This document shows positions 1 through 9,300 of a stretch of 32,640 nt of DNA, in pieces. Positions within the stretch are counted from its first letter, which is position 1, and every line of letters starts with the position of its first letter. A program made the position numbers and the translations under genes. Source of the stretch: JAXGTD01 sp040775095 (GTDB lineage Bacteria > Pseudomonadota > Gammaproteobacteria > Chromatiales > Chromatiaceae); the NCBI GenBank assembly GCA_040775095.1, contig JAXGTD010000032.1, positions 1 through 32,640 of the forward strand, read 5' to 3'. The notes under the pieces are model-generated. The model saw only the letters and a program-made list of their open reading frames with translations, was not told the origin of the DNA and did not search any database.

Positions 1-550
1 ATGGCCGAGGCGGGTTCCTGGCCTTGAACGCCAGTGCTGATGGCACTGCTCAGGCACAAGGCGCCGGCCAGCCATGTCGAATGTGTCGGGTGTCGCATCG
101 CATCGGCTCCAGGGCGGGTGAGGTGTGCCCTAATTGAACGTCAGCTGAGGCGATTGCGCAAGCGGTCCGGTCCATGACGTTACGATAGGGGCTTGTGGGG
201 CGCGCAGTGCGGGGACCGGTTCCTGTCGCCTCACCGGAGCGGTGGCACGTGCGCCGGGCCGCGGGTTGCGCTGGAAAGCCCTATCCGCAACGCGTTTTTA
301 GCCCTTACCGATGGTCGGTATAGTCGGGCAAGGTTCGCTGGCGTTCCAAGGGAAGCGTTGAACTACTCTGCGCGTCTCGCGGCACCGGAATGTGTCGCCA
401 TTTTCAGACGCGCCAGTGCCTGAAAATAGGCCAACAGCGAAACCGCGTCGTGCTGTTCCGTGTCGATTTTGGCCAGGATGGCCAACCAAGCAGCGTTTCC
501 TCAGGCGACCATAGTCGCTTGTGCCCATTTGATCAGCGCCGTCTGCCACC
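1..550. other. No confident gene; possible tail of an upstream gene at the left edge
   Basis: I cannot support a gene here. Two plus-strand frames enter from the left edge and stop at bases 25-27 and 135-137, so the 3' end of an upstream gene may be included, but neither tail is recognisable. A 6-bp hairpin (32-37 with 43-48, loop of five) has no T-tract and is not a convincing terminator. A TATAGT hexamer at 319-324 could be a -10 element for the CPCC gene, but no good -35 partner lies 16-18 bases upstream. Short open frames in this stretch have arbitrary composition and match no family I know. Confidence 0.4.
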
Positions 551-955
551 ATGTTTCCCATCGCCGATATCGACAAGTTCCCCTGTCCCTGCTGCGGTCA
601 CCTGGTCCATGACCAGGTCCCTGGTTTTCACCAGACTTGCCCGATCTGCGGTTGGGAGGACGACCTCTCGCAGTTGCGTTTCGCCCAGATGCCGGGCAGC
701 AGCAATACGGTCAGCCTCGAGGAGGCCCAGCGCAACTATCGGGACTATGGCGCCTCGGAGCGACGCAATGTCGGCAATACGCGTGAGCCGGAGGACGGCG
801 ACCGGTTGGACCGCGACTGGCGGCCCCTGGACCCGGCCCGCGACAACGTCGAGCGACCTCGGCGCGGCACCCGCTACGCCGATTCCTATCCCTGGCCGGA
901 CACCACGGTGCTCTATTATTGGCGCGCCACCTATTGGCGCCGACTGGTGAGTTGA
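551..955 (+). CDS. CPCC family cysteine-rich protein
   Basis: Small soluble protein of 134 residues with the CPCC signature near its N-terminus (FPCPCCGH, residues about 10-17), followed by a second CPIC pair at about 31-34 and an acidic GWEDD stretch. Four paired cysteines suggest a small zinc-binding or rubredoxin-like knuckle. The rest is charged and ends in an aromatic/Arg-rich tail (YYWRATYWRR). The family (Pfam Cys_rich_CPCC) is widespread, often next to toxin or metabolic genes, and has no established function that I know of. The start is the ATG at 551. Its stop is directly followed by the GTG of the glycerate kinase gene, so the two are probably cotranscribed and translationally coupled, but no shared function can be inferred. 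Confidence 0.85.
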   Translation: MFPIADIDKFPCPCCGHLVHDQVPGFHQTCPICGWEDDLSQLRFAQMPGSSNTVSLEEAQRNYRDYGASERRNVGNTREPEDGDRLDRDWRPLDPARDNVERPRRGTRYADSYPWPDTTVLYYWRATYWRRLVS

Positions 956-2113
956 GTGGGCATTCGCGTCGTTGTCGCCCCCAACGCGCTGAAAGGCAGT
1001 TGCCGGGCCAGCGACGCGGCCGCGGCCATCGCCGCCGGGGTTACCAGGGCCTGTCGCGACGCGCGGATTCTCCAGGTGCCGGTGGCGGATGGCGGCGACG
1101 GGCTGGCCGACGTGCTGACCCATGCGCTCGGCGCGGAGCGCATGCCGGTTCGGGTCCGTGGGCCCCGCTTCGATCCCGTCGACGCGGACATCGTCTGGGT
1201 TGCCGCGCAGGGGACAGCCGTTGTCGAGATGGCGCTGGCAAGCGGTCTGGCCTTGCTGACACCGCAGCGGCGGGACGCGACCGCGACCACGACGCTCGGC
1301 ACCGGCGAGCTGATGCGCCATGCGCTCGGGCTTGGTGCCCGGAAGCTGGTGGTCGGTATTGGTGGCAGCGCCACCAATGACGGCGGTGTCGGCATGGCCA
1401 CCGCGCTGGGGTATCGGTTTCTCGATGCGGCAGGCGGGCCGGTCCCGCCGGTCGGCGGTCGCTTGGGGTCGATCGACCGCATCGACGCATCCGCTGTCGA
1501 TCCGCGTCTCGCGGAGATCCAGGTCGAGGCGATCTGCGACGTCGCCAATCCGCTGACCGGGGCGCACGGCGCGGCCCGGGTCTTCGGCCCGCAGAAGGGC
1601 GCCACCCCGGAACAGGTCGCTCGGCTCGACGCCGGTCTCGCGCATCTGGCCAACCTGATCCGACGCGACCTTCGGGTCGAGGTCAACGACGTGCCCGGCG
1701 CTGGCGCCGCCGGGGGGCTCGGTGCCGGACTCCTCGCGTTTGCCCACGCCGCGTTACGGCCCGGCGCCGAGGTGGTGCTCGAGCTCGTCGGGCTGGACCA
1801 TGCGCTCGCCGCGGCGGACCTGGTGCTGACGGCCGAGGGACGGATCGACCCCCAGACCCGCTTCGGTAAGGCTCCCGGCGCCGTCGCCGCGCATGCCTCC
1901 CGGTTCGGTGTGCCCTGCATCGCGATTGCCGGCGGCGTTGGCGACGAGATTGCCGCGCTGCACGACGCCGGCATGACGGCGGTGTTCAGCCTTTGCCGCG
2001 CGCCGATGACGTTGGAGCAGGCCCAGACAGATGTGCAGGTGCTGCTCGCGGCCGCGGCGGAGCAGGTGGTCCGTGCGTTTCTGGCCGGGCGGGCCAACGG
2101 GGCCGGGGCCTGA
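956..2113 (+). CDS. glxK: Glycerate kinase, type I (GlxK/GarK family)
   Basis: Phosphorylates D-glycerate with ATP; members of this family (glycerate 2-kinases GarK/GlxK) give 2-phosphoglycerate, linking glyoxylate or glycolate salvage to glycolysis. The 385-residue protein has the usual family length. Visible signatures are the N-terminal VVVAPNALKGS (about 5-15), the VADGGDG loop (43-49), the Gly-rich GIGGSATNDGG (134-144), CDVANPLTG (194-202) and VFGPQKGA (209-216). The start is a GTG immediately after the TGA of the CPCC gene, with GGTGAG a few bases upstream. The context, followed by isocitrate lyase and AceK, suits a role in glyoxylate-derived carbon assimilation. The family call is firm; the choice between the glxK and garK names is arbitrary. 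Confidence 0.93.
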   Translation: MGIRVVVAPNALKGSCRASDAAAAIAAGVTRACRDARILQVPVADGGDGLADVLTHALGAERMPVRVRGPRFDPVDADIVWVAAQGTAVVEMALASGLALLTPQRRDATATTTLGTGELMRHALGLGARKLVVGIGGSATNDGGVGMATALGYRFLDAAGGPVPPVGGRLGSIDRIDASAVDPRLAEIQVEAICDVANPLTGAHGAARVFGPQKGATPEQVARLDAGLAHLANLIRRDLRVEVNDVPGAGAAGGLGAGLLAFAHAALRPGAEVVLELVGLDHALAAADLVLTAEGRIDPQTRFGKAPGAVAAHASRFGVPCIAIAGGVGDEIAALHDAGMTAVFSLCRAPMTLEQAQTDVQVLLAAAAEQVVRAFLAGRANGAGA

Positions 2114-2424
2114 GCCGGCGGGATCCATGTCAGCGTAATTCGAACAGCCGCTTGGGTCGCGAACCTCGCGGTCAACGGCCCCCAGGTTCAATGTCTGCCT
2201 TCTCAAGACACTACGCGGACAACGAAAGTTTGAAAGACCAATAGCTATCATTTACATAATTGTCTTTCCAAATACTTCTCATCGGGATAGCGTTCCCTCT
2301 CCGAAGACCAAGTAAGACGGTCAATTGAATGCCGCGGGAAACCGGCCGGGACCATGGCGATCGACTGTGCGATCGTGACCCGGTTTGGCGACCGGCGACA
2401 GAGAAAGCCACCGAGGAGAGGACC
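2114..2424. other. Intergenic region upstream of isocitrate lyase
   Basis: A 311-base gap with no supported gene. Bases 2218-2290 are clearly richer in A+T than the surroundings and include TTGAAA (2230-2235) and CATAAT (2255-2260), a rough sigma70-like pair with a 19-base spacer; this is weak but is the best promoter candidate for aceA. A nested hairpin lies further down at 2339-2386 (listed separately). Confidence 0.4.
2339..2386 (+). promoter_or_regulatory. Nested hairpin in the aceA 5' leader
   Basis: AAACC (2339-2343) pairs with GGTTT (2382-2386), GGG (2348-2350) with CCC (2379-2381), and CGATCG (2358-2363) with CGATCG (2370-2375) around a six-base loop. It sits 38 bases before the aceA ATG and has no T-tract, so it is not a classical terminator. 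It may be an RNA structure in the leader or overlapping operator half-sites. Function is unknown. Confidence 0.35.
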
Positions 2425-3750
2425 ATGAACAGACAAGAGCAAATCCGTGGGCTTGAGCAGGACTGGGCAACCAACCCGCGTTGGACGGATGTGCAGCGAG
2501 GTTATACCGCCGCCGACGTGGTGCGGCTGCGTGGTTCGCTGCAGCCAGAATGTACCCTGGCCCGTCGTGGCGCCGAGCGGCTGTGGGCGCTAGTCCGCGG
2601 CGGTGCGCGCAAGGGCTATGTGAACTGCATGGGCGCGGTCACCGGGGGGCAGGCCCTGCAACAGGCCAAGGCCGGCGTCGAGGCAATCTATCTGTCAGGT
2701 TGGCAGGTGGCCGCCGATGCAAATACCTCTGAGACCATGTACCCGGATCAGTCGCTGTACGCCTATGACTCGGTGCCGACCATGGTTCGGCGCATCAACA
2801 ACAGTTTCAAGCGTGCCGACGAGATCCAGTGGTCGAAGGGCGTCGAGCCGGGCGATGAGGGCTATATCGACTATTTCCTGCCCATCGTCGCGGACGCCGA
2901 GGCCGGCTTTGGCGGCGTGCTGAACGCCTTCGAGCTGATGAAGAACATGATCACCGCCGGTGCCGCCGGCGTCCACTTCGAAGACCAGCTCGCCGCGGTC
3001 AAGAAGTGCGGACACATGGGCGGCAAGGTGTTGGTGCCAACCGCGGAGGCGGTGCAGAAGCTGGTCGCGGCCCGTCTGGCCGCCGATGTGATGGACGTTC
3101 CGACCCTGCTGCTCGCCAGAACCGATGCCGAGGCGGCGAATTTGCTGACCTCGGACATCGATGAAAACGACCAGCCGTTCCTGAGCGGAGAGCGTACCGC
3201 CGAGGGCTTCTACCGCGTCCGCAACGGCCTCGAGCAGGCCATCAGCCGCGGGCTTGCCTATGCGCCCTACGCTGACCTGGTCTGGTGCGAGACCGGCACG
3301 CCCGATCTGGGTTTCGCGCGGGAGTTCGCGCGGGCTGTGCTCGAGAAGAACCCCAACAAGCGCCTGGCCTACAACTGCTCGCCGTCATTCAACTGGACGA
3401 AGAACCTCGACGACAGGGCCATCGCCCGGTTCCAGGACGACCTGGCCGCGATGGGTTATCAATACCAGTTCATCACGCTCGCGGGCATCCACAGCATGTG
3501 GTTCAACATGTTCGACCTGGCCTACGACTATGCCCGTGGCGAAGGCATGCGGCACTATGTCGAGAAGGTGCAGCGGCCCGAGCTCGAGGCGCGCGACCGC
3601 GGCTACACGTTCGTGTCGCACCAGCAGGAGGTCGGTGCCGGCTACTTTGACGACGTCACGACGACGATCCAGGGCGGCGTGTCCTCCGTGACCGCGTTGT
3701 CGGGCTCGACCGAGGAGGCCCAGTTCTATAGCAGGGCCGCCAATGGGTGA
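2425..3750 (+). CDS. aceA: Isocitrate lyase
   Basis: Cleaves isocitrate to succinate and glyoxylate, the first step of the glyoxylate shunt, in the cytoplasm. The 441-residue protein is close to the bacterial class length (E. coli 434). The catalytic signature KKCGHMGGK is present with the active-site Cys at residue 195 and His at 197. The substrate-loop motif YNCSPSFNW lies about two thirds along, and SGWQVAADAN and the GAAGVHFEDQ metal-binding region are intact. I chose the ATG at 2425 over an upstream in-frame codon because it has a strong GAGGAGAGG ribosome site at 2413-2421 and gives the canonical N-terminus. No malate synthase gene is nearby. aceK follows one gene downstream, as expected for control of flux at the isocitrate branch point. 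Confidence 0.97.
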   Translation: MNRQEQIRGLEQDWATNPRWTDVQRGYTAADVVRLRGSLQPECTLARRGAERLWALVRGGARKGYVNCMGAVTGGQALQQAKAGVEAIYLSGWQVAADANTSETMYPDQSLYAYDSVPTMVRRINNSFKRADEIQWSKGVEPGDEGYIDYFLPIVADAEAGFGGVLNAFELMKNMITAGAAGVHFEDQLAAVKKCGHMGGKVLVPTAEAVQKLVAARLAADVMDVPTLLLARTDAEAANLLTSDIDENDQPFLSGERTAEGFYRVRNGLEQAISRGLAYAPYADLVWCETGTPDLGFAREFARAVLEKNPNKRLAYNCSPSFNWTKNLDDRAIARFQDDLAAMGYQYQFITLAGIHSMWFNMFDLAYDYARGEGMRHYVEKVQRPELEARDRGYTFVSHQQEVGAGYFDDVTTTIQGGVSSVTALSGSTEEAQFYSRAANG

Positions 3751-4042
3751 TCGCGACGGCCACCGCGCCGACGCGCGCGCCGGGACGGGGACCGTCCCCG
3801 ACGGACCGGGAGAACCCTAGTCCCGGGCGCGAGCCCGGCAGCCATCCCCGCCGGGGTGCCAATCAACGGATTTGGCGTGGGCGCGCCAGGATTCGGCGCC
3901 GCCCGGCCCGCGTGCCGCTCATCGGCAGGCCTGCAGCTTTGGGCCCGTACCGAGTATAACTGTTGTGTCCAGGGGCGGGTCTCAGGACCCTGATCAGCGC
4001 TACGCGCGTGGGCGCATCACGACCATCGGGAGGGTAGGTAGC

Positions 4043-4579
4043 ATGAGCTTTCACACCGCGGATCTGTACGACATTCACGAGGAGTCGCTTGGCGTTTGCG
4101 CGCCGAGCTTTCGGGACTTCGGCGGTCGCCGGGCATTCTTTGGCCCGGTGGTGACGGTCAAGTGTTTCGAGGACAACTCGCTGGTCAAGGATGCGCTTGC
4201 CGAGCCGGGCGAGGGGCATGTGCTGGTGGTCGATGCAGGTGGATCGCTACGCTGCGCGATCCTCGGTGACCTGATCGCCAGCAGCGCGGTCCGCCAGGGT
4301 TGGGCGGGGGTGATCATCCAGGGCTGCGTGCGCGATACCGAGGTGCTGGCGGGACTGGACCTCGGCATCAAGGCCCTGGCCGCGAACCCACGCAAGGGCG
4401 TCCGGCGCGGCGAGGGTCAACGCGATGTGTCGGTCGAGATCGGCGGCGTCTGTGTCGAGCCGGGGGACTGGGTCTACTGCGATGCGGATGGCATCGTCTT
4501 TGCCGAGCAGGAACTGACCGGCGAGGCGAGCGATGCGATGGCGGGCGCCCAGCCCGATCCGACCCAGCAGGTCGAGTGA
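4043..4579 (+). CDS. rraA: RraA family protein (RNase E regulator or HMG/CHA aldolase)
   Basis: The 178-residue protein matches the RraA fold throughout: TADLYDI at the N-terminus, FFGPVVTVKCFEDN, VLVVDAGGSLRCAILGD, QGCVRD and the C-terminal GDWVYCDADGIVFA. E. coli RraA binds and inhibits RNase E. Related class II 4-hydroxy-4-methyl-2-oxoglutarate/4-carboxy-4-hydroxy-2-oxoadipate aldolases use a D-X20-R-D motif. Here Asp in GDL is exactly 20 residues before Arg-Asp of CVRD, so that motif is met, whereas E. coli RraA as I recall it has Gln after the Arg. Aldolase or oxaloacetate decarboxylase activity is therefore possible. The start is the ATG at 4043, preceded by GGGAGGG at 4029-4035. A TATAAC hexamer at 3955-3960 could be a -10 element but has no good -35. 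It lies between aceA and aceK, only 4 bases before aceK. Confidence 0.88.
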   Translation: MSFHTADLYDIHEESLGVCAPSFRDFGGRRAFFGPVVTVKCFEDNSLVKDALAEPGEGHVLVVDAGGSLRCAILGDLIASSAVRQGWAGVIIQGCVRDTEVLAGLDLGIKALAANPRKGVRRGEGQRDVSVEIGGVCVEPGDWVYCDADGIVFAEQELTGEASDAMAGAQPDPTQQVE

Positions 4580-4583
4580 CACG

Positions 4584-6302
4584 ATGGCGTGGGGCGAGGC
4601 AAAACAGTTGGCCGAGGCGATCGTCGATGGCTTCGAGCGTCACTATCGCCTGTTTCGCGCCATCACTGTCAATGCCCGCGAGCGCTTCGAGCGGGTCGAT
4701 TGGGTCGCGGCCCAGGCCGCGGCCCGTGAGCGCATCGACTTCTACGACCGGCGGGTATCCGAGACCGTGGCGGTGTTGCGCCGCGAGTTCCATCTGCGCG
4801 CCGCCGAAGATCATCTCTGGAAGCGGGTCAAGGTGGAGTATTCGCGCCTGCTTCCCCAGCACCACCAGCCGGAGCTTGCCGAGACCTTCTACAACTCGGT
4901 GTTTTGCCGGCTGTTCGACCGGCGTTACTACAACAACGCCTATATCTTCGTCTGGCCGATGTTCTCCACCGAGCATCTGGAGGCCGAGGTCCCGATCTTC
5001 CGGCCCTACTATCCGACCCGCGACGGCTTTGCGCGGGTCATCTGCACGATCCTTGATGGCCTGGGGTTTCGGGCCCCTTTCCGCGATCGCCGCCGCGATA
5101 TCCGCAACCTCATGCGCGCGATCCGGGGGCGTTTTCCGGCCCACCGGGTGCGACACCAGAATTTCCAGCTGGCGGTACTCTCCGAGCCCTTCTTCCGGAA
5201 CAAGGCGGCCTATGTGATCGGCAAGGCAATCAATGGCGCCGATCAGATCCCGTTCGCGATCCCGATCCTGAACGATGAGCGCGACGGGCTCTACGTGGAT
5301 GCGCTGCTCAGCGGCGAGGACGAGATCTCCGACATCTTCAGCTTTTCGCGCGCCTACTTCATGGTGGACAGCGAGGTGCCCGCGGCAATCGTGGACTTTC
5401 TGCGCCCGCTGATGCCGCACAAGGGCAAGGCGGAGCTCTACACCGCCATCGGCCTACAGAAATTCGGTAAGGCCGAGTTCTATCGCGACTTCCTCAAGCA
5501 CCTGCGCTATTCCAGTGACCAATTCGTCGTTGCACCGGGCATCCGCGGCATGGTCATGTGCGTGTTTACGCTGTCATCGTTTCCCTATGTGTTCAAGGTC
5601 ATCAAGGACCGCTTTCCGCCGCCGAAGGAGATGACACGCGCGCAGGTCAAAGAGAAGTACCATCTGGTCAAGATGCACGATCGGGTAGGACGTATGGCGG
5701 ACTCCTGGGAGTATTCCCATGTCGCCTTCCCGCGCGAACGCTTCTCCGATGAGCTCATGGCGATGCTCCGCGATGCCTGCGCCGGGAGCCTCGAGGCGGA
5801 CGGCGACCAGGTCATCATCAAGCACCTGTATATCGAACGGCGCATGTCGCCGCTGAATCTCTTCCTGGCCGGCGCCGATGACGACGCCATCGCGCATGCG
5901 GCACGCGAATATGGTGATGCGATCAAGCAGCTGGCCGCGGCCAATATCTTCCCCGGGGATTTTCTGTTCAAGAATTTCGGGGTTACCCGGCAGGGCCGGG
6001 TCGTCTTCTACGACTACGACGAGCTCTGCTACCTGACCGAGTGCAATTTCCGCGAGATCCCGGAGGCGCCGTTCCCCGAGATGGAGCTCGCCGACGAACC
6101 CTGGTACACGGCGGGACCGAACGATGTCTTTCCCGAGGAGTTCGAGACCTTCCTGCTCACCGAGCCGCGTTTTCGTGCGGCCTTCCGCGCCGCCCACGCC
6201 GAGATCTTCGACCCGGTCTGGTGGCGCGATCGCCAGGCGGCGATCCGCGCGGGCCGGGTCGAGGACGTCTTCCCCTATCCCCTGGCGCGACGCTTCTCCT
6301 GA
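4584..6302 (+). CDS. aceK: Isocitrate dehydrogenase kinase/phosphatase
   Basis: Bifunctional enzyme that phosphorylates isocitrate dehydrogenase (inactive) or dephosphorylates it, so directing isocitrate to the glyoxylate shunt or the TCA cycle. The 572-residue protein is a normal AceK. The ATP-binding loop APGIRGMVM is at about 317-325 with the following Lys in FKVIKD (338). HDRVGRMAD (about 365-373) carries the Asp equivalent to the E. coli residue needed for phosphatase activity. NIFPGD, FKNFG and FYDYDE supply the catalytic and metal residues of the kinase lobe. The chosen ATG at 4584 follows the rraA stop by four bases, suggesting coupling. The C-terminus ends at RRFS, several residues short of E. 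coli AceK, and its last 28 bases overlap the convergent RND gene. Confidence 0.97.
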   Translation: MAWGEAKQLAEAIVDGFERHYRLFRAITVNARERFERVDWVAAQAAARERIDFYDRRVSETVAVLRREFHLRAAEDHLWKRVKVEYSRLLPQHHQPELAETFYNSVFCRLFDRRYYNNAYIFVWPMFSTEHLEAEVPIFRPYYPTRDGFARVICTILDGLGFRAPFRDRRRDIRNLMRAIRGRFPAHRVRHQNFQLAVLSEPFFRNKAAYVIGKAINGADQIPFAIPILNDERDGLYVDALLSGEDEISDIFSFSRAYFMVDSEVPAAIVDFLRPLMPHKGKAELYTAIGLQKFGKAEFYRDFLKHLRYSSDQFVVAPGIRGMVMCVFTLSSFPYVFKVIKDRFPPPKEMTRAQVKEKYHLVKMHDRVGRMADSWEYSHVAFPRERFSDELMAMLRDACAGSLEADGDQVIIKHLYIERRMSPLNLFLAGADDDAIAHAAREYGDAIKQLAAANIFPGDFLFKNFGVTRQGRVVFYDYDELCYLTECNFREIPEAPFPEMELADEPWYTAGPNDVFPEEFETFLLTEPRFRAAFRAAHAEIFDPVWWRDRQAAIRAGRVEDVFPYPLARRFS

Positions 6303-9300
6303 AACTCCGTCATCAGGTCCCATCCGACCGGCACGATGAACAGGGTCAGCAGCGTGGCGGTGGCCAGGCCGGTGACAAAGGTCGAGGCCATGGTGCCCCA
6401 GATCAGTGAATAGCTCGGAACCCCGAGGGCCATCGGCAGCAGACCGAGCGTGGTGGTGAGCGTGGTGAGCAGGATGGGACGAAGGCGCACGGCGATGCCC
6501 GCGCGGACGGCCTCGGCGCGGCTCAGCCCGGCGCGATAGCGGCGGTTGATAAAATCGAGCAGCACCAGCGAGTCGTTGACCACCACGCCGGTCACGCCGA
6601 CGACGGCGATGAAGCTGTTCACGGTAAACAGCGACTGCGTGAGCAGCTTGCCAAGCACTACGCCGATGATCGAGAACATCACCGCCGAGAGGATGATCAG
6701 CGGTTGGGCATAGGACTTGAACTGCGCTGCCAGAATCAGGTAGATCAGCAGCACCGCGAGCGCAAACGCCTGGGTCAGGCTGTTGAACGAGCGCTGGGTC
6801 TCCTCGAACTCGCCGCCGAAGACCAGCGTGGCGCCGGGGAAGCGCGCACCGACGGCGTTGAAATGCGCGCGCGCCCAACCGGTCACCGAAGAGGCCGAGA
6901 TCGCGGCCCCGGGGCGGATATTGGCGGTGATGCTCCGGCTGCGCTGGCCGCGATAGCGCTTCAGCTCGCTGGGCTGGATCTCGGGGATCGGGTGGACGAT
7001 GTCGCCGAGCGAGATCGGGCCCGACGGGTGGGCCAACAGCGGAAGCTCCAGGGCCGCCTCGGGGGTATCGATGAACCCCGGATCGATGCGCAGCTTCAGG
7101 TCGACGTCGGCATCGGCGAGGCGATAGTCCCCGAGATAGCGCCCGTCGAGCACCGCGGCGGCCAGCCGGGCGGCCTGACCCTTGGTGAGGCCGTACTCGT
7201 GTGCCCGCGGCTCGTCGACGGACAGCCGATAGACCCGCGCCGGCGGTGCGCGGCCGTCGTCGAGCTGCAGCAGGTCAGGGCCAATGTCCGGATCCGCGCG
7301 CAGCGCCCGTGTCAGCTCGTCTGCCAGGCCGGCGACCGCGGCCTCGTCGTTGCCGACCACCTGGATGTTGACGTCCTTGCCCGACGGTGGTCCGTCCTTC
7401 TCGGCGCGCACGCGAATGCGGAAGCCGTCGCCGGCAAACGCCTCTGTGAGCCGCGTGCGGATGAGCTCGAGATGGGCGATGGGGTCGTCGAAGCCGCGCC
7501 GCTCCTTCACCGGAAGCGCCACCATCACGGTGCCGAGGTGGTGTCCGGCCTCCTGTTCGTAGTCGTCGGTGAGGACGAACCCGGCGAATCCCGCCGCCGA
7601 GCGTGCGTAGGCCGGGCCGTCGGCGATGATGGCGCGGCTGATGGCGCGGACCTTGGCGTCGATGGTCTCGATCGGCGTGTCGGCGGGCCCCTCGATGAAG
7701 GCGTAGTAGAGGTTGTAGTCGTCGGGGAAGAACTTGATCCGGATCAGCGGCGCGACGCCCGCGACGGAGACGCCGAGGATGGCGATGGCCGCGATGAAGG
7801 CGAGGCCCACCGCGAGCAGGCTGGTCCAACGAAAGCGCATCGTTACCGCGATCACGCGTCGGGTCAGGGCGTGCATCAGGCGCATGGCCGCGTTGTCGCG
7901 CTCCAGCAGTGGGGTCCGGTCGCGGCCGGGCGCCGGGCGCGGGCCAAAGTCCAGATAATGCAGCGGCAGGATGAACAGGCACTCGAACAGCGAGGCGATG
8001 ATCGCAAAGCTGACCGCCTTGGGGATGAGGGCGAAGAACTCGCCGGTGGAGCCGGTCATCATCAGCATCGGCAGGAACGCGGCGACCGTGGTCGCCGTCG
8101 CGGAGATCACGGGCATCATGACCTCCGCGGTGCCCTTGATGATGGCCTGCTGCAAAGACTCCCCATCCTGGACGCGACGATAGATATTCTCGACCACGAC
8201 GATGGCGTCGTCGACGATGATGCCCGACACCAGCACGAACGAGAACAGGGTGATCTCGTTTAGCGAGTTGCCGGTGAGCCGCATCACGATCATGGTCACG
8301 AGAAAGGAGAACGGGATGCCGACCGTCACCAGTGCGGCATTGCGCGGCCCCATGAACCACCAGAGGATCAGGCCCACCAGCAGGATGCCGACGATCATGT
8401 TCCAGCCCAGTGTCTGCAGCGACTCCTCGATGTAGGTGGTCGAGTCCTGGGTCAGGACGGTCTGGACCCCCTCCTGGTCCAGGCGTGAAGCGAAGTCGGC
8501 GAGGATTCGCTGCACCTGGCGGTGGATGTCCAGCGCATTGCCGTCAGCGTCCTTCAGGATCTTGATCGACACCGTGTCGCGACCGTTGACCGAGCTGATC
8601 ACGTGCGGGTCCCGGTAGCCGAGACCGGCCCCCGAGATCAGGTCCTCGACGGTCACGAATGACCCGTCGGCGTCGCGTCGCACCACGGTGGCGACCACCT
8701 GTTGGCGGGTACGGAAACGTTCGTCGACACGCACGACGTACTCCCCCGAGGCATCGCGGTAGTCGCCCGCGGGGATGACCTGGTTGGCGTCCTCGAGCGC
8801 GGCGGCGACGTCCTCGAAGGTGATTCCGTGCAGATTCAGCCGCTCTGGATCGAGGAAGACGTGGAACTCGCGCGCCTGCTCGCCGACGATCTCCGCCTCG
8901 GCAACGCCCGGGATGCGCGACAAGGGCACCTGTAATTGCTCGGCGATCAGGGTCAGTGCCCGATTCGAACGCTCGCCGACCAGGTTGACGGAGATCACCG
9001 GCAGCCAGAACGAGGTGTCGATCAGCTCAAAGGTCGATGGCTCGACCTGCGCCGGCAGCTCGTCGATGGTCCCGAGGACCCGGAAGCGCAACTCGTCGTA
9101 GAGCGCCTCGTAGTCGGTATCGTCGCGGAACTTGACGATAATGGTAGATCGCTCACGAACCGAGCTCGACCGGATGAGCTCGATCTGCTCGAGCCCATCC
9201 AGCGCCTCCTCCAGCTTGGTTGTGACCAGTGTCTCGACGTCGCGCGGGGAGGCCCCCGGGTAAAAGGTATTGATGATGACCTTTCCGAAGCTGACCTCGG

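Noticed and set aside
533..1747. 404-residue minus-strand open frame opposite the glycerate kinase
   Set aside because: Mirror frame of a clear kinase gene in GC-rich DNA; Arg/Asp/Gly-biased with no family resemblance.
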